Part shown: one piece after another, positions 35,202 to 43,988 of the stretch | Layout of the letters: each line of letters opens with the position of its first letter | How positions within the stretch are numbered: the stretch's first letter is position 1 | From: JAWRCU01 sp033542235 | Lineage (GTDB): Bacteria > Pseudomonadota > Alphaproteobacteria > Rhizobiales > Rhizobiaceae | Length of the DNA: 64,000 bases | Direction of reading: 5' to 3' | NCBI RefSeq assembly: GCF_033542235.1 | Contig: NZ_JAWRCU010000015.1 | Coordinates: 79,393-143,392 of the forward strand | The notes under the pieces: generated by a model | What the model saw: the letters and a program-made list of their open reading frames with translations, nothing else | What the model was told of the DNA's origin: nothing | Databases searched by the model: none | Position numbers and translations under genes: made by a program

Positions 35202-35241
35202 GCCATGCGGATATCTGGCCCCGAAACAGGGCCAGAGATTT

Positions 35242-36408
35242 TCACGCCGGCAAATTCTCCAGCAAGAAGCGGATCTGGTTTCCGCCCATCACCTTGCCGA
35301 TTTCGTCAGGGCTGAAGCCTGCTGTGAGCAACGCCTCGGTGAGCCTCACGAGTCCGCTCGTATCGAACGGCGCCAGTATGGTGCCGTCGAAATCCGAGCC
35401 GAGCGCCAGATGGTCGATGCCGATCAGGTCGCGGGCATACCGGATCGCGCGGGCGACCGCCGCCGCGTCCTTGCCGCAGACCGCCGTGTCCCAGTAGCCG
35501 ATGCCGATCAGTCCGCCATTCCGGGCGATCGCGCGGAGGTGGTCGTCGGAAAGGTTGCGGTGATTGTCGCAAGTGCCCTTCACGCCGGTATGCGAGACGA
35601 CGACCGGCCGCGCCGCAATCTTCAGCACGTCCTCGATCTGACTTTCGGAGGCGTGAGTCAGATCGAGGATCATCCTCATCGCTTCCATGCGCCGGATGAC
35701 GTCGCGGCCGAGCTCGGTCAGGCCGCCTTTGTCGACGCCATGCGCGGAGCCGCCGAACTCCGTGTCGAAGAAATGGGCGAGCGACATCATGCGATAGCCG
35801 GCCTCGTATACGGCGTCGATATTGGCCGGGTTGCCTTCGAGCGCATGCGCGCCCTCGATCGCAAGTAGCCCGGCGACGATCCCCGGCTCCGCCTGGCGGC
35901 GCTCGAGAAAGATCCTGAGGTCGCTTTGCGAGCGGATGAGCGCGAACTTTCCCGCACTGTTGGCTGCAAATGCGCGAAGCCTGCCTGCCTGGTAGAGCGC
36001 TCGCTCCTTGAGGCTGAACCAGGTCCGCCACGGCCAGCGCTGCGCAATCGCCAGAAGCGTGATGTTGTCCGTGTCCCCCGTGTTCCGCTCGATGTTCTGA
36101 CCGCGCGGGCTCTTGGTGACGGCGGCAAAGACCTGAAGGGCGACATTGCCGTCGCTCAGCCGAGGAATGTCGACATGGCCGCGGCCTGAGCGAGGAAGCA
36201 GATCGCGTCCCCAGAGGAGGGAGTCGGCATGAAGGTCCGCGACGAGCAGCTTGGCATGAAGGCTCGCCGCCTCGGGCGAGATTTTGTAGGGAGGCGGCTC
36301 GCGGACGCGATTCAGCCTCCTCTCGATTTCAGCCGGCAGCACGAAGAAGAAGATGCCGAGCGCGACGGCGACCAACGCCAGAACTGCGTAGGCAAACCCC
36401 CTCAGCAC
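35242..36408 (-). CDS. Membrane dipeptidase (peptidase M19)
   Basis: Zinc dipeptidase-like protein of 388 residues with an N-terminal membrane anchor (about 5-26). The M19 pattern is complete: ADLHADSLLWG (HxD, about 58-68), AIEGAHALEG (bridging Glu, about 184), SHTGVKGT (His, about 274) and a late LGSDFDG (Asp). Relatives cleave dipeptides, including D-amino-acid forms, outside the cytoplasm. It stands alone and converges with the PhyH-like gene. Confidence 0.9.
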   Translation of the reverse strand: MLRGFAYAVLALVAVALGIFFFVLPAEIERRLNRVREPPPYKISPEAASLHAKLLVADLHADSLLWGRDLLPRSGRGHVDIPRLSDGNVALQVFAAVTKSPRGQNIERNTGDTDNITLLAIAQRWPWRTWFSLKERALYQAGRLRAFAANSAGKFALIRSQSDLRIFLERRQAEPGIVAGLLAIEGAHALEGNPANIDAVYEAGYRMMSLAHFFDTEFGGSAHGVDKGGLTELGRDVIRRMEAMRMILDLTHASESQIEDVLKIAARPVVVSHTGVKGTCDNHRNLSDDHLRAIARNGGLIGIGYWDTAVCGKDAAAVARAIRYARDLIGIDHLALGSDFDGTILAPFDTSGLVRLTEALLTAGFSPDEIGKVMGGNQIRFLLENLPA

Positions 36409-36814
36409 GCGCCTTATCGCTCCGCCGCCGTTGGTCTCCTTAGGTTATAAGAATCGACCGGCCGGGACTCAAGCGGCCTCCAGGCTTAACCCGAACGCGA
36501 GTGCTACCCCTTGATACTCCTTCTTGATGGGGTTGGACTTTCACAAAACGCGAGAGGCAATCGAGAATCGATGCTGACAGGGACCTTCGCAGCAAGATCG
36601 ATGGGGTGTGGAACGCCTTCTGGGCGGACGGCCTTTGCTCGTCACCAGAAGCCAAATTCCTTCGGCGCTGCTGCTATCTTGTCAGCGGCGCTGTGCGACG
36701 TTCGACCGGTTGAACGTAACGGCGCCCGGCGACGGGCAAAGTATGGTAAGAATTCCATCGCCGACTCGGGCAAGTGCAATCAATCCCGAGATGCTTCGAG
36801 GGGAGAATTGATCC
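36409..36814. other. Intergenic region, no gene recognised
   Basis: About 400 bases between the dipeptidase and the divergent L,D-transpeptidase-like gene. It is less GC-rich than its surroundings and should hold both promoters. A 71-codon minus-strand frame (36440-36655) has no recognisable features and was not called. GAGGGGAGA at 36798-36806 is the ribosome binding site of the next gene. Confidence 0.5.
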
Positions 36815-37813
36815 GTGCGGTTGGTGTCCCTGCTTTCAATTATCTTTAGCTTCTTCGCCGTTGTGGCCATCTTATCAACGTCGCCACGATCGGCAGCCGC
36901 CGGGCAGCCCTCGGGCGTTCCGGCCTGGCTGAATTCTCATATTGGCGAAGGCGACGGCCAGATCGCTCTGCCGGTGCTGCAGAGAGCCCGCGCGCTCTAT
37001 CTCCGGAAAGTGAGTGAAGGCGTGGTCAGGAACCCGTGCTACTTCGCCATGGACGCGACGCGCCCCGGCGATCTAGGTGGCGGCAAGCTCGGGCGGCGCT
37101 TCTATATCATCTGCGAAGCTCATCGGTCGTTTCGCGCCATTTCGGCAGGCCATGGCAGCGGGTGGAGCCTGAAAGGCATCGCGAATTTCGCTAACGGAAA
37201 GCAGTGCGTGAAGAACTTCGGCAATGCGCAGGATTCCGACCTGACAACCGGCGGCGATTATGTGACCGGCGAGACAAAAGAATCCTTCAAGGGCTTTTAC
37301 CGCGCCTCCACGAAAAGGGACCTGGTCTTCCAGCGCACCTTCGTGCAGTTCGACGGCGAAGGCGAGACCGCAAACGCCAGAAAGCGCGCCATTGGCGGGC
37401 ACGCTGCCGAGGTGCTCAAGTCAATGTGTCTCAGGAAAATCGCGACCAGTCCTTATGCAGACAAGGACGGGTACGTCCCGTTCGGGAAGCTGGTGGATTA
37501 CACCGGCGGCCGCAGCGACGGCTGCACCAGTTGGTCGCCCTCAGATGCCAGGCAGATCATCCGGATGGTGCAGGGCAATCCGACCACGCTCTACATCTAT
37601 CCTGAATCGAGCGATATCGCCGCCGTCGCACAGTCGGTGGCGGCCGGACGTCCTTTGTCGCAGGCCGGACTTTATTGGAACGCATCCTGCCTGAAGCAAA
37701 TCGGCTCACCGAAATTCTGGTCAAGAAAGACGCTCGAGCCGATCATCGCCCGATACGAGAGGGATCATCCGGCCCTACCGCCACAGCCATTGCCGATTTG
37801 CAAGGAGCCGTGA
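36815..37813 (+). CDS. Murein L,D-transpeptidase catalytic domain family protein
   Basis: Exported protein of 332 residues with a signal peptide (about 1-28, ending SAAAG). The catalytic-like motif GGRSDGCTSWSPSDA (about 230-244) has the S-x-GC pattern of L,D-transpeptidase-like domains. Several further cysteines (CYFAM, CEAH, CVKN, CLRK, CLKQ, CKEP) suggest disulfides in the periplasm. The start is GTG 36815, 8 bases after GAGGGGAGA. A role in cell-wall cross-linking is inferred from the family. Confidence 0.75.
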   Translation: MRLVSLLSIIFSFFAVVAILSTSPRSAAAGQPSGVPAWLNSHIGEGDGQIALPVLQRARALYLRKVSEGVVRNPCYFAMDATRPGDLGGGKLGRRFYIICEAHRSFRAISAGHGSGWSLKGIANFANGKQCVKNFGNAQDSDLTTGGDYVTGETKESFKGFYRASTKRDLVFQRTFVQFDGEGETANARKRAIGGHAAEVLKSMCLRKIATSPYADKDGYVPFGKLVDYTGGRSDGCTSWSPSDARQIIRMVQGNPTTLYIYPESSDIAAVAQSVAAGRPLSQAGLYWNASCLKQIGSPKFWSRKTLEPIIARYERDHPALPPQPLPICKEP

Positions 37814-37986
37814 AATCTGTGCCTGGGATCCGGAGGGCTTCGCCCTGGATCAGATACCGGCTCGTGCCGTTTCCAAATCCCTTAGAATCCCGCGGGCCTC
37901 GTCCCGTCCGCTCGCATCGACGCCCCCAGCCGGTCCAGCAGACGCGTCGCCGCCTGCCATCTCACCGATTTCGGCAGGCCGGCGAA

Positions 37987-39015
37987 TTAGCGGGCGTCGC
38001 TGCGCGACCTGCGCGCATTGATGATCTCAGCGGGAGCCGGGGCGCGCCAGACGACCTGGTATGCCTCGACCACATTGTCGGCAGTAACGGCGAGCCCGGG
38101 CAGCGCGATCCATGGCGGCGGCTCGCGTCCGAGCAGGCCGAGGATCGTCGCGACGCCGGCTGCGATTCCCTGATCGAAGGGCTGCTGGGCCGCAATCCCC
38201 TTGATCAGCTTGCCGGCGGCGAGTTCGGCTGCTGCATGGTTGCCGAGATCGACAGTGCTCATGGGAATTATTCTGCCCGCAGCACGGATGGCTGACGCAG
38301 CTGCAATCGCGGGAACATCCCAGACCACAAATAATCCCGACAGCCCCGGATGATTCTGGAGCAGCTCGGCCGTCGCCGCTTCGGCTCCCGAGACGTCGGG
38401 AAACTTCCCGCGTACAAGCGCGAGATCGGGACGATGGGCGCCCATCCATTTGCGGAAGGCGATCTCGCGCTCGTGGGTGGCAAAGAAGTCGATGCCGTAG
38501 GCCAGGATCCCGACAGTGCCACCTTGCGGCACATGCGGAGAAAGCAAGTCGGCGCCGATCTCGCCAAGCCCGAAATTGTCGGTTGAGACGACGCTCACGT
38601 AGTCGGCTCCCGGCAACATTCCGGTCGGCGCATTATCGAGCAGGACGAGCTTCTTTCGGGCGGTGACAATGGCTCGGTGTGCCTCGGCGACGCGGTTGCT
38701 GCCGATCGGGATCGACACCACCGCGTCGACCGGCTCATGGGCCAACCGCTCGAGCGCAGTGACCTGCTTGTTGGCATCGAACCCGCAGTCGACTACCTCG
38801 ACAACCGCTGCTCCGCAGCGGCCGAGCGTCATCGCGATCCCTGCGAGTTCCTCCTTGGCCCAGTCACTGGCAGTCGTGTGGAGAACGATAGCGACGGAAA
38901 ACCGGCGCTTGCGCGCGGCATCGGCGTCGACTTCCGACACGGTCACCTGGCCAGCCGGAACCGCCCTCTCGCCATGCGGGCCAAGACCGGTAATCGACAT
39001 CCTCAGGCTCTCCAT
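37987..39015 (-). CDS. Signal-less sugar-binding-protein paralogue (putative cytoplasmic ligand sensor)
   Basis: Protein of 342 residues with the periplasmic-binding-protein fold of CUT2 sugar transporters, clearly homologous to the binding protein at 41604-42725 (shared VVSIPIG / IVSIPTD, YVSVVSTDNFG / YVSAVSADNYG, FVVWDVPA / AVWDVPA, QQPFDQGI / QRPFDQGV). The first 40 residues are charged and hydrophilic, with no signal peptide or lipobox, so it should stay in the cytoplasm. It starts 4 bases after the ROK regulator stop. A role as an intracellular sugar sensor or co-regulator is inference; loss of an export signal after duplication is the alternative. Confidence 0.75.
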   Translation of the reverse strand: MESLRMSITGLGPHGERAVPAGQVTVSEVDADAARKRRFSVAIVLHTTASDWAKEELAGIAMTLGRCGAAVVEVVDCGFDANKQVTALERLAHEPVDAVVSIPIGSNRVAEAHRAIVTARKKLVLLDNAPTGMLPGADYVSVVSTDNFGLGEIGADLLSPHVPQGGTVGILAYGIDFFATHEREIAFRKWMGAHRPDLALVRGKFPDVSGAEAATAELLQNHPGLSGLFVVWDVPAIAAASAIRAAGRIIPMSTVDLGNHAAAELAAGKLIKGIAAQQPFDQGIAAGVATILGLLGREPPPWIALPGLAVTADNVVEAYQVVWRAPAPAEIINARRSRSDAR

Positions 39016-39019
39016 GGAT

Positions 39020-40375
39020 CTACGCGACGACTTGTCCGGGCGGCTTGGGCCTCAGCGGCTGGCTTTTCAACGCCAGGGCGGCGCGTGCGAGGAAATCCTT
39101 GCTTTCGGGATGCTCGCGCGGTGAGCCTGACATGATCCATCCTTGCAGGAATTTCGGCTCGAACAACGCCTCGACCACGACCTGAGCGGCGCCCACGAGG
39201 CCCGCCGAGCCGCTCATTTGCGAACGGACAATGCGAAGGTCCCGCGTCACCAGGGGATGTGACTGGCGGTAGACCGCCTCGCGGACGGCTGCGAGCAGGA
39301 TATCTCCGGTCTGGGCGACGCTGCCCCCAAGCACGATCAGAGACGGATTGAGCAGGTTTGCGAGCGGCGCCAACACCTCGCCGACGGCGCGGCCCGAACG
39401 CGCCAGGAGCTCGATGCAGAAGCCGTCGCCGAGCTGGGCGCCGTGGCCGGTATCGGTCACGGTGACCTCACCGGTGCGCGCCAGAACGCCCGCGAGATAA
39501 GGGCTGCGTCCGGCGGCAGCCGCTTGGTGAGCTTCCCGAGCGATAGCTTCACTTCCGGCGATTGCCTCGAGGATTTCGCCGTCGATGGATGTGAATCCAA
39601 TCATCCCTGCAGCGCCATGCGCGCCCTGGTGCAGCGCTCCTCGCGAGATTACACCGGCGCCGATCGATCGGCCGAGCTTGACGAAGATCATATCGTCGCT
39701 CCCGATCCCGCTGCCCGATTTGAATTCGCCCATGGTCATCGTCTGCACTCCGCTGCGGACCCAGACGGGCGCGTCGGCGCGCAAGGCAAGCTCCTCGACG
39801 AACGGGAAACTGTCCCAGTTCTGGAAGGCGCTGAGGACGGGTGCGAACAGCCGGTGATCATCTCGCTTGAGGACCGGCCCTGGCGCGGCGAAGCCGACGC
39901 CCCAGACGCCGGCATCGGTGCCGTGCTCCTCGAGCATCCAATTGAAAAGCGTGGACAGACGCTCGACCACCGGTTCGGGCCCCGCCGCCAGTTCGACGGC
40001 CTCATGATGCTCGGCAAGCAGGCGGCCGGCGAGATCCGAAACTCCGACTGCAAGGGAAGAATGATCGAGCATCGCGACCAGGATCACTCCGGCGCCAGTG
40101 CGGAAGCGAACATGGCGCGGCGCTCGTCCCCCGACAGCTTGCCCGAGTTCGCCCTCCTCGACCAATCCGAGCCGGATCAAAGTGGAGAGCCGGTCAGCGA
40201 CGATGGCGCGTCCCAACTCGGATTGCCGCTCGAGCTCGAAGCGTGTCGTCGCAGCGCCCGTCCGCACGAGGTTGAGCAGGACCGTCAGGCTGTTTTGGCT
40301 GGAAGTGCTGATGCGGGACCGACCTGAACTCTGCTCCGCAGCCGTTTCCCCGTTCGTGCGGTCGCCGCGGCTCAT
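39020..40375 (-). CDS. ROK family transcriptional regulator (degenerate kinase fold)
   Basis: Regulator of 451 residues: a winged-helix N terminus (about 25-80, TTRFELERQSELGRAIVADRLSTLIRLGLV) followed by a ROK/actin-like ATPase fold (GVGFAAPGPV, FVKLGRSIGAGVI, LANLLNPSLIVLGG). The usual ROK G-x-AGE-x-GH motif is GAAGMIGF here, so the conserved Glu and His are lost, and the CxCGxxGC zinc cluster is absent. It is therefore a pure regulator, not a sugar kinase. The start at 40375 has AGG about 10 bases upstream. It is divergent from sugar transport system 1, its likely target. Confidence 0.85.
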   Translation of the reverse strand: MSRGDRTNGETAAEQSSGRSRISTSSQNSLTVLLNLVRTGAATTRFELERQSELGRAIVADRLSTLIRLGLVEEGELGQAVGGRAPRHVRFRTGAGVILVAMLDHSSLAVGVSDLAGRLLAEHHEAVELAAGPEPVVERLSTLFNWMLEEHGTDAGVWGVGFAAPGPVLKRDDHRLFAPVLSAFQNWDSFPFVEELALRADAPVWVRSGVQTMTMGEFKSGSGIGSDDMIFVKLGRSIGAGVISRGALHQGAHGAAGMIGFTSIDGEILEAIAGSEAIAREAHQAAAAGRSPYLAGVLARTGEVTVTDTGHGAQLGDGFCIELLARSGRAVGEVLAPLANLLNPSLIVLGGSVAQTGDILLAAVREAVYRQSHPLVTRDLRIVRSQMSGSAGLVGAAQVVVEALFEPKFLQGWIMSGSPREHPESKDFLARAALALKSQPLRPKPPGQVVA

Positions 40376-40738
40376 GCGTTGGCGCCTGTCATTGGCTGTT
40401 CGATCGCACGCATGTTTCGATTGTCGGTCTGCCTGTTCCCGCGCCGCGCTAGTCCGAGTCGATGCGTAGCGCGCCTCGATTTGTGGATCAAGCTCAGACT
40501 TATGTAGATTTTCAGCGAAAGTTAGCCGACTTCTGCATTTTGGTTGTTGACTATCTCGCTTTACGACGCATAAGCTCTTCGTACAGGCTCGGAGGAGCCA
40601 GGGAGGCATGCAGGCGCGACAGTCGAACGGCACGTCCGTCAGACGGCGCCCGGATATTCCTGATCAGCAACGAAGACGGCGCGCCGCGCCGGCGGGCGAG
40701 TGGCGCCTGGTCCGGTTGCGAAGCCATGGAGGAAACGG
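40376..40738. promoter_or_regulatory. Divergent control region of the ROK regulator and sugar system 1
   Basis: About 360 bases. TTGACT (40547-40552) and CATAAG (40569-40574) with a 16-base spacer are a plausible plus-strand promoter for system 1. TTTC-AGC-GAAA near 40511-40521 is a small dyad upstream of it that could be an operator. The region between 40460 and 40580 is AT-richer than its surroundings. No protein-coding gene is seen in it. Confidence 0.4.
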
Positions 40739-41566
40739 ATGCCGGTGAAGTTCGCCTATCACGCCAACTGCTGGGGCGCGCTCGGCGGCAATGCCGTCGG
40801 CGTCACCTCCATAACCCAGCTCACCTATCGCACATTCGGCGACATGGAGCGGGCCATCCGGGAGATCGGCGAGGCAGGGTATACAGGCGTCGAACTGTTC
40901 GACGGCAACCTGCTCGACTACGAGGGACGCTACAATGCGCTTCGCAGCACACTGAGCCAGTCGGACGTCTCGCTCGTCGCGGCCTATTCAGGCGCCAACT
41001 TCATCTTCGCCGACGTTCTCGTTGAGGAACTGGCGCGGATCGAGCGAGCGGCTGCCGCCGCGGCCGAACTGGAGGCGGAACATCTGGTCGTTGGCGGCGG
41101 CGCCAAGCGCGCAACTGGTCGCGACGGTGACGACTTCAAGCGGCTCGGCGCTGCGCTGGACAAGGTCGTCGACATCGCCCGCGAGGCGGGACTCACGGCC
41201 CATTATCATCCACATCTATCAACAATCGTGGAAGGCCCCGACGAGGTTCGCGAGATTTTCCGCCACACCGCCATCGATTTCTGCCCCGATACCGCCCACC
41301 TGGCCGCGGCCGGCGGAGATCCCGCCCAGCAGATCCGGGAACTCAGGGACCGTATCAGCTACGTTCACCTGAAGGGGTGGCAGCGCGAACCCTTCGCTTT
41401 CACGCCGATCGATCGCGGCGATCTCGACATGAAGCCAATCCTGGCTGCGCTCGCCGAAACGCGCTTCTCCGGCTGGATCACCAACGAGCTGGACGCCTGG
41501 CCTGACCCTAAGGAAGGCGCCGAACTCAGCCTGCAATACCTGCGGCAAAACTTGGAACTCGAGTGA
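40739..41566 (+). CDS. Sugar phosphate isomerase/epimerase family protein
   Basis: Xylose-isomerase-like TIM barrel of 275 residues, related to IolE and AP-endonuclease-2 family sugar epimerases. Characteristic segments are EIGEAGYTGVELFDGNL, LVVGGGAKR, AHYHPHLSTIVEGPDEVREIF, DFCPDTAHLAAAGGD and SYVHLKGW, with His/Glu/Asp metal ligands. The ATG at 40739 has GGAGGAAA 6 bases upstream; a longer in-frame start at 40700 lacks one. It is the first gene of sugar system 1 and probably isomerises an oxidised or keto sugar together with the oxidoreductase downstream. Confidence 0.85.
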   Translation: MPVKFAYHANCWGALGGNAVGVTSITQLTYRTFGDMERAIREIGEAGYTGVELFDGNLLDYEGRYNALRSTLSQSDVSLVAAYSGANFIFADVLVEELARIERAAAAAAELEAEHLVVGGGAKRATGRDGDDFKRLGAALDKVVDIAREAGLTAHYHPHLSTIVEGPDEVREIFRHTAIDFCPDTAHLAAAGGDPAQQIRELRDRISYVHLKGWQREPFAFTPIDRGDLDMKPILAALAETRFSGWITNELDAWPDPKEGAELSLQYLRQNLELE

Positions 41567-41603
41567 ACTACAGGGCGTCACGCCCGCATTAGGGAGGAAG
41601 ACA

Positions 41604-42725
41604 ATGAAACATCTGGAAAAGCTCACCGGCGCGTTTGCCGCTGCGCTGCTTGCGACCAGCCTCTACTCGGCTCCGGCCCTCGCCGATCCGGACTCGGCAC
41701 TCGCCGAACTGCAGAAGACGGTGCTCTCGAAGGGGCCGAACGGCGAGAACCCTGCGCCTGCTTCGTCGATCACGCTGAGCGATGAGGAACTGGCCAAGAT
41801 CAAGGATATGAAGGCGACTGCCGCGATCGTCATGCACTACGGCGGCAACGACTGGTCGCGCGCCCAAGTCGCCGGCCTGAAAGATCAGTTTGACAAGATG
41901 GGCATAAAGGTGATCGCGACCACCGACGCGGGCTTCAAGCCCGAGAAGCAGGTTGCCGACATCGAGACGGTGATGGCGCAGAACCCGAAAATCATCGTTT
42001 CCATTCCAACCGACCCAGCCGCGACCGCCTCGGCCTACAAGGCTGCGGCCGACAAGGGCGTGAAGCTTGTCTTCATGGACAATGTGCCCGCCGGCTTCGT
42101 CGCCGGTAAGGATTATGTGAGCGCTGTTTCGGCCGACAACTACGGCAACGGTGTCGCGGCGGCGCATCTGATGGCCAAGGCTCTCGGCGGCAAAGGCGAG
42201 ATTGGCCTGGTATTCCATGCGGCAGACTTCTTCGTCACGAAGCAGCGCTACGAAGCTTTCAAGAAGACTATCGCGGACGACTATCCCGACATCAAGATCG
42301 TCGCCGAGCAGGGCATCGGCGGACCGGACTTCTCGGGTGATGCCGAGAAAGCGGCTTCGGCGATGCTCACCTCCAATCCGAGCATCAATGGCATCTGGGC
42401 AGTTTGGGACGTGCCGGCCGAGGGCGTCATCTCGGCGGCCCGCACCGCTGGTCGCGACGACCTGATCATCACCACCATTGATCTCGGCGAGAACGTCGCC
42501 ATCAACATGGCGGGCGACGGCTTCGTGAAGGGGCTCGGCGCGCAGCGGCCGTTCGATCAGGGCGTCACCGAGGCGTTGCTCGCGGGTTACGGCCTGCTTG
42601 GCAAGGAAGCACCACCCTTTGTCGCGCTGCCGGCATTGCCTGTCACCAAGGCCAACTTGCTCGATGCCTGGCAGACTGTCTACCACGCGGAAGCCACGGA
42701 CAAGATCAAGGGCAGCATGAACTAG
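41604..42725 (+). CDS. Sugar ABC transporter substrate-binding protein, system 1
   Basis: Periplasmic binding protein of 373 residues with a clear signal peptide (cleavage after SAPALA, residue 27). After an N-terminal extension of about 40 residues, the RbsB/LacI-like fold begins with AAIVMHYGGNDWSRAQVAGL. It is the binding component for the ATPase and permease downstream. The cytoplasmic paralogue at 37987-39015 is similar across the whole core. A hairpin with a T-rich tail lies just after its stop and may favour high expression of this gene. The sugar is unknown. Confidence 0.92.
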   Translation: MKHLEKLTGAFAAALLATSLYSAPALADPDSALAELQKTVLSKGPNGENPAPASSITLSDEELAKIKDMKATAAIVMHYGGNDWSRAQVAGLKDQFDKMGIKVIATTDAGFKPEKQVADIETVMAQNPKIIVSIPTDPAATASAYKAAADKGVKLVFMDNVPAGFVAGKDYVSAVSADNYGNGVAAAHLMAKALGGKGEIGLVFHAADFFVTKQRYEAFKKTIADDYPDIKIVAEQGIGGPDFSGDAEKAASAMLTSNPSINGIWAVWDVPAEGVISAARTAGRDDLIITTIDLGENVAINMAGDGFVKGLGAQRPFDQGVTEALLAGYGLLGKEAPPFVALPALPVTKANLLDAWQTVYHAEATDKIKGSMN

Positions 42726-42763
42726 GCGCTCCCAGGGGCGCTGAGCGCTCCCACGCGCGCTAG

Positions 42764-42804
42764 CGGCAGGTGGCCTCCCTGCCTGCCGCACCTTTTCTCT
42801 TTTG
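42764..42804 (+). terminator. Hairpin after the system 1 binding-protein gene
   Basis: GCGGCAGG (42764-42771) pairs with CCTGCCGC (42783-42790), followed by the T-rich ACCTTTTCTCTTTT. It is inside the operon, so it probably acts as a partial terminator or an mRNA 3'-end stabiliser that raises binding-protein levels over downstream genes. Confidence 0.55.
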
Positions 42805-42818
42805 ATCGGAGTGACACG

Positions 42819-43988
42819 ATGTCCCGTATTCTCAACGTGGCCATGATCGGCGGTGGATTCATGGGCAAGGCCCACGCAATGGCCTATGCGGCGATGCCGA
42901 TGTTCTTCTGGCCGGCACCGGCTTTTCCCGTGCGCAAGATAGTGGTCGATGTCACCGACGAGCTCGCTGAAGAAGGTCGTCGGCGTTATGGCTTCGAGGA
43001 AAGCTCGTCCGACTGGCGCTCGGTAGTGAGCCGGCCCGACATAGATATCGTCGACATCGTCACCCCGAACGACAGCCACGCACCTATCGCGATCGCAGCG
43101 GCGGAGGCCGGCAAGCACATCATCTGCGAGAAGCCTTTGGCACGGTCCGGCGACGAGGCGCGAACAATGCTGGACGCAGTGAAGAAGGCGGGCGTGATCC
43201 ACATGGTCGCCTTCAACTACCGCCGCACACCGGCAGTCGCACTTGCGAGGAAATACATCGAGGAAGGCCGCATCGGGAAAATCCGCAACTTCCGCGGCAC
43301 CTATCTGCAGGATTGGTCGGCAGATCCGGACTCGCCGCTGTCCTGGCGTTTCCAAAAGAAGATCGCAGGCTCTGGCTCGGTCGGTGACATCGGCACCCAT
43401 GTCGTCGATCTCGCCCGCTATCTGGTTGGCGAGATCGCGGAGGTCAGCTCGTTGGTGCGCACTTACAACAAAACGCGGCCGGTCCAGAAAAGCGGTCTCG
43501 ACAAGCTGGGCGCAGCTGAGAAGAATGCCAGCGCCGAGCGGGCCGAGGTCGATGTCGACGATGAAGTCGTCACGCTCCTCAAATTCGTCGACGGCGCGAT
43601 CGGATCGCTGGAGGCGACCCGTAACGCATATGGCCGCAACAACTTCATCACCTTCGAGATCCACGGCACGAAAGGCTCGATCGCCTTCAACTACGAGCGT
43701 CGTGACGAATTGCAGGTGATGTTCGCTGACGATCCTGCCGATGCACGAGGCTTCCGCACCGTCTACAGTGGACCGGCGCACCCCTACGGGTCGGGCCTAT
43801 GGCCCATCCCCGCGCTAGGGATCGGCTATTCGGAGACCAAGATCGTCGAGTGTTTCGACTTCTTTTCAGCGATTGTTTCCGGCAAGCAGCCGTCGCCTAA
43901 TTTCGAGGACGGCTACCGGACCGAGCGGGTCGCTGACGCCCTCATAGAATCCGGCGAAAGTGGCGGATGGGTGAAGGTCAAGCCATGA
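42819..43988 (+). CDS. Gfo/Idh/MocA family oxidoreductase, system 1
   Basis: NAD(P)-dependent sugar or cyclitol dehydrogenase of 389 residues. The Rossmann motif is NVAMIGGGFMGKAHAMAY (about 5-22), followed by DIVTPNDSHAPIAIAAAEAGKHIICEKPLA with the conserved EKP Lys (about 102) and GDIGTHVVDLARYLVG with the catalytic His region. It overlaps the ATPase start by 4 bases (ATGA). With the epimerase-like protein at the head of the operon it probably starts catabolism of the imported sugar. Confidence 0.92.
   Translation: MSRILNVAMIGGGFMGKAHAMAYAAMPMFFWPAPAFPVRKIVVDVTDELAEEGRRRYGFEESSSDWRSVVSRPDIDIVDIVTPNDSHAPIAIAAAEAGKHIICEKPLARSGDEARTMLDAVKKAGVIHMVAFNYRRTPAVALARKYIEEGRIGKIRNFRGTYLQDWSADPDSPLSWRFQKKIAGSGSVGDIGTHVVDLARYLVGEIAEVSSLVRTYNKTRPVQKSGLDKLGAAEKNASAERAEVDVDDEVVTLLKFVDGAIGSLEATRNAYGRNNFITFEIHGTKGSIAFNYERRDELQVMFADDPADARGFRTVYSGPAHPYGSGLWPIPALGIGYSETKIVECFDFFSAIVSGKQPSPNFEDGYRTERVADALIESGESGGWVKVKP

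Noticed and set aside
36440..36655. 71-codon minus-strand frame between dipeptidase and L,D-transpeptidase-like genes
   Set aside because: No ribosome binding site or family features; probably promoter DNA.
41589..43781. 730-codon minus-strand frame opposite the system 1 binding protein and oxidoreductase
   Set aside because: Both plus-strand genes have full family motifs and ribosome binding sites; the antisense frame has none.
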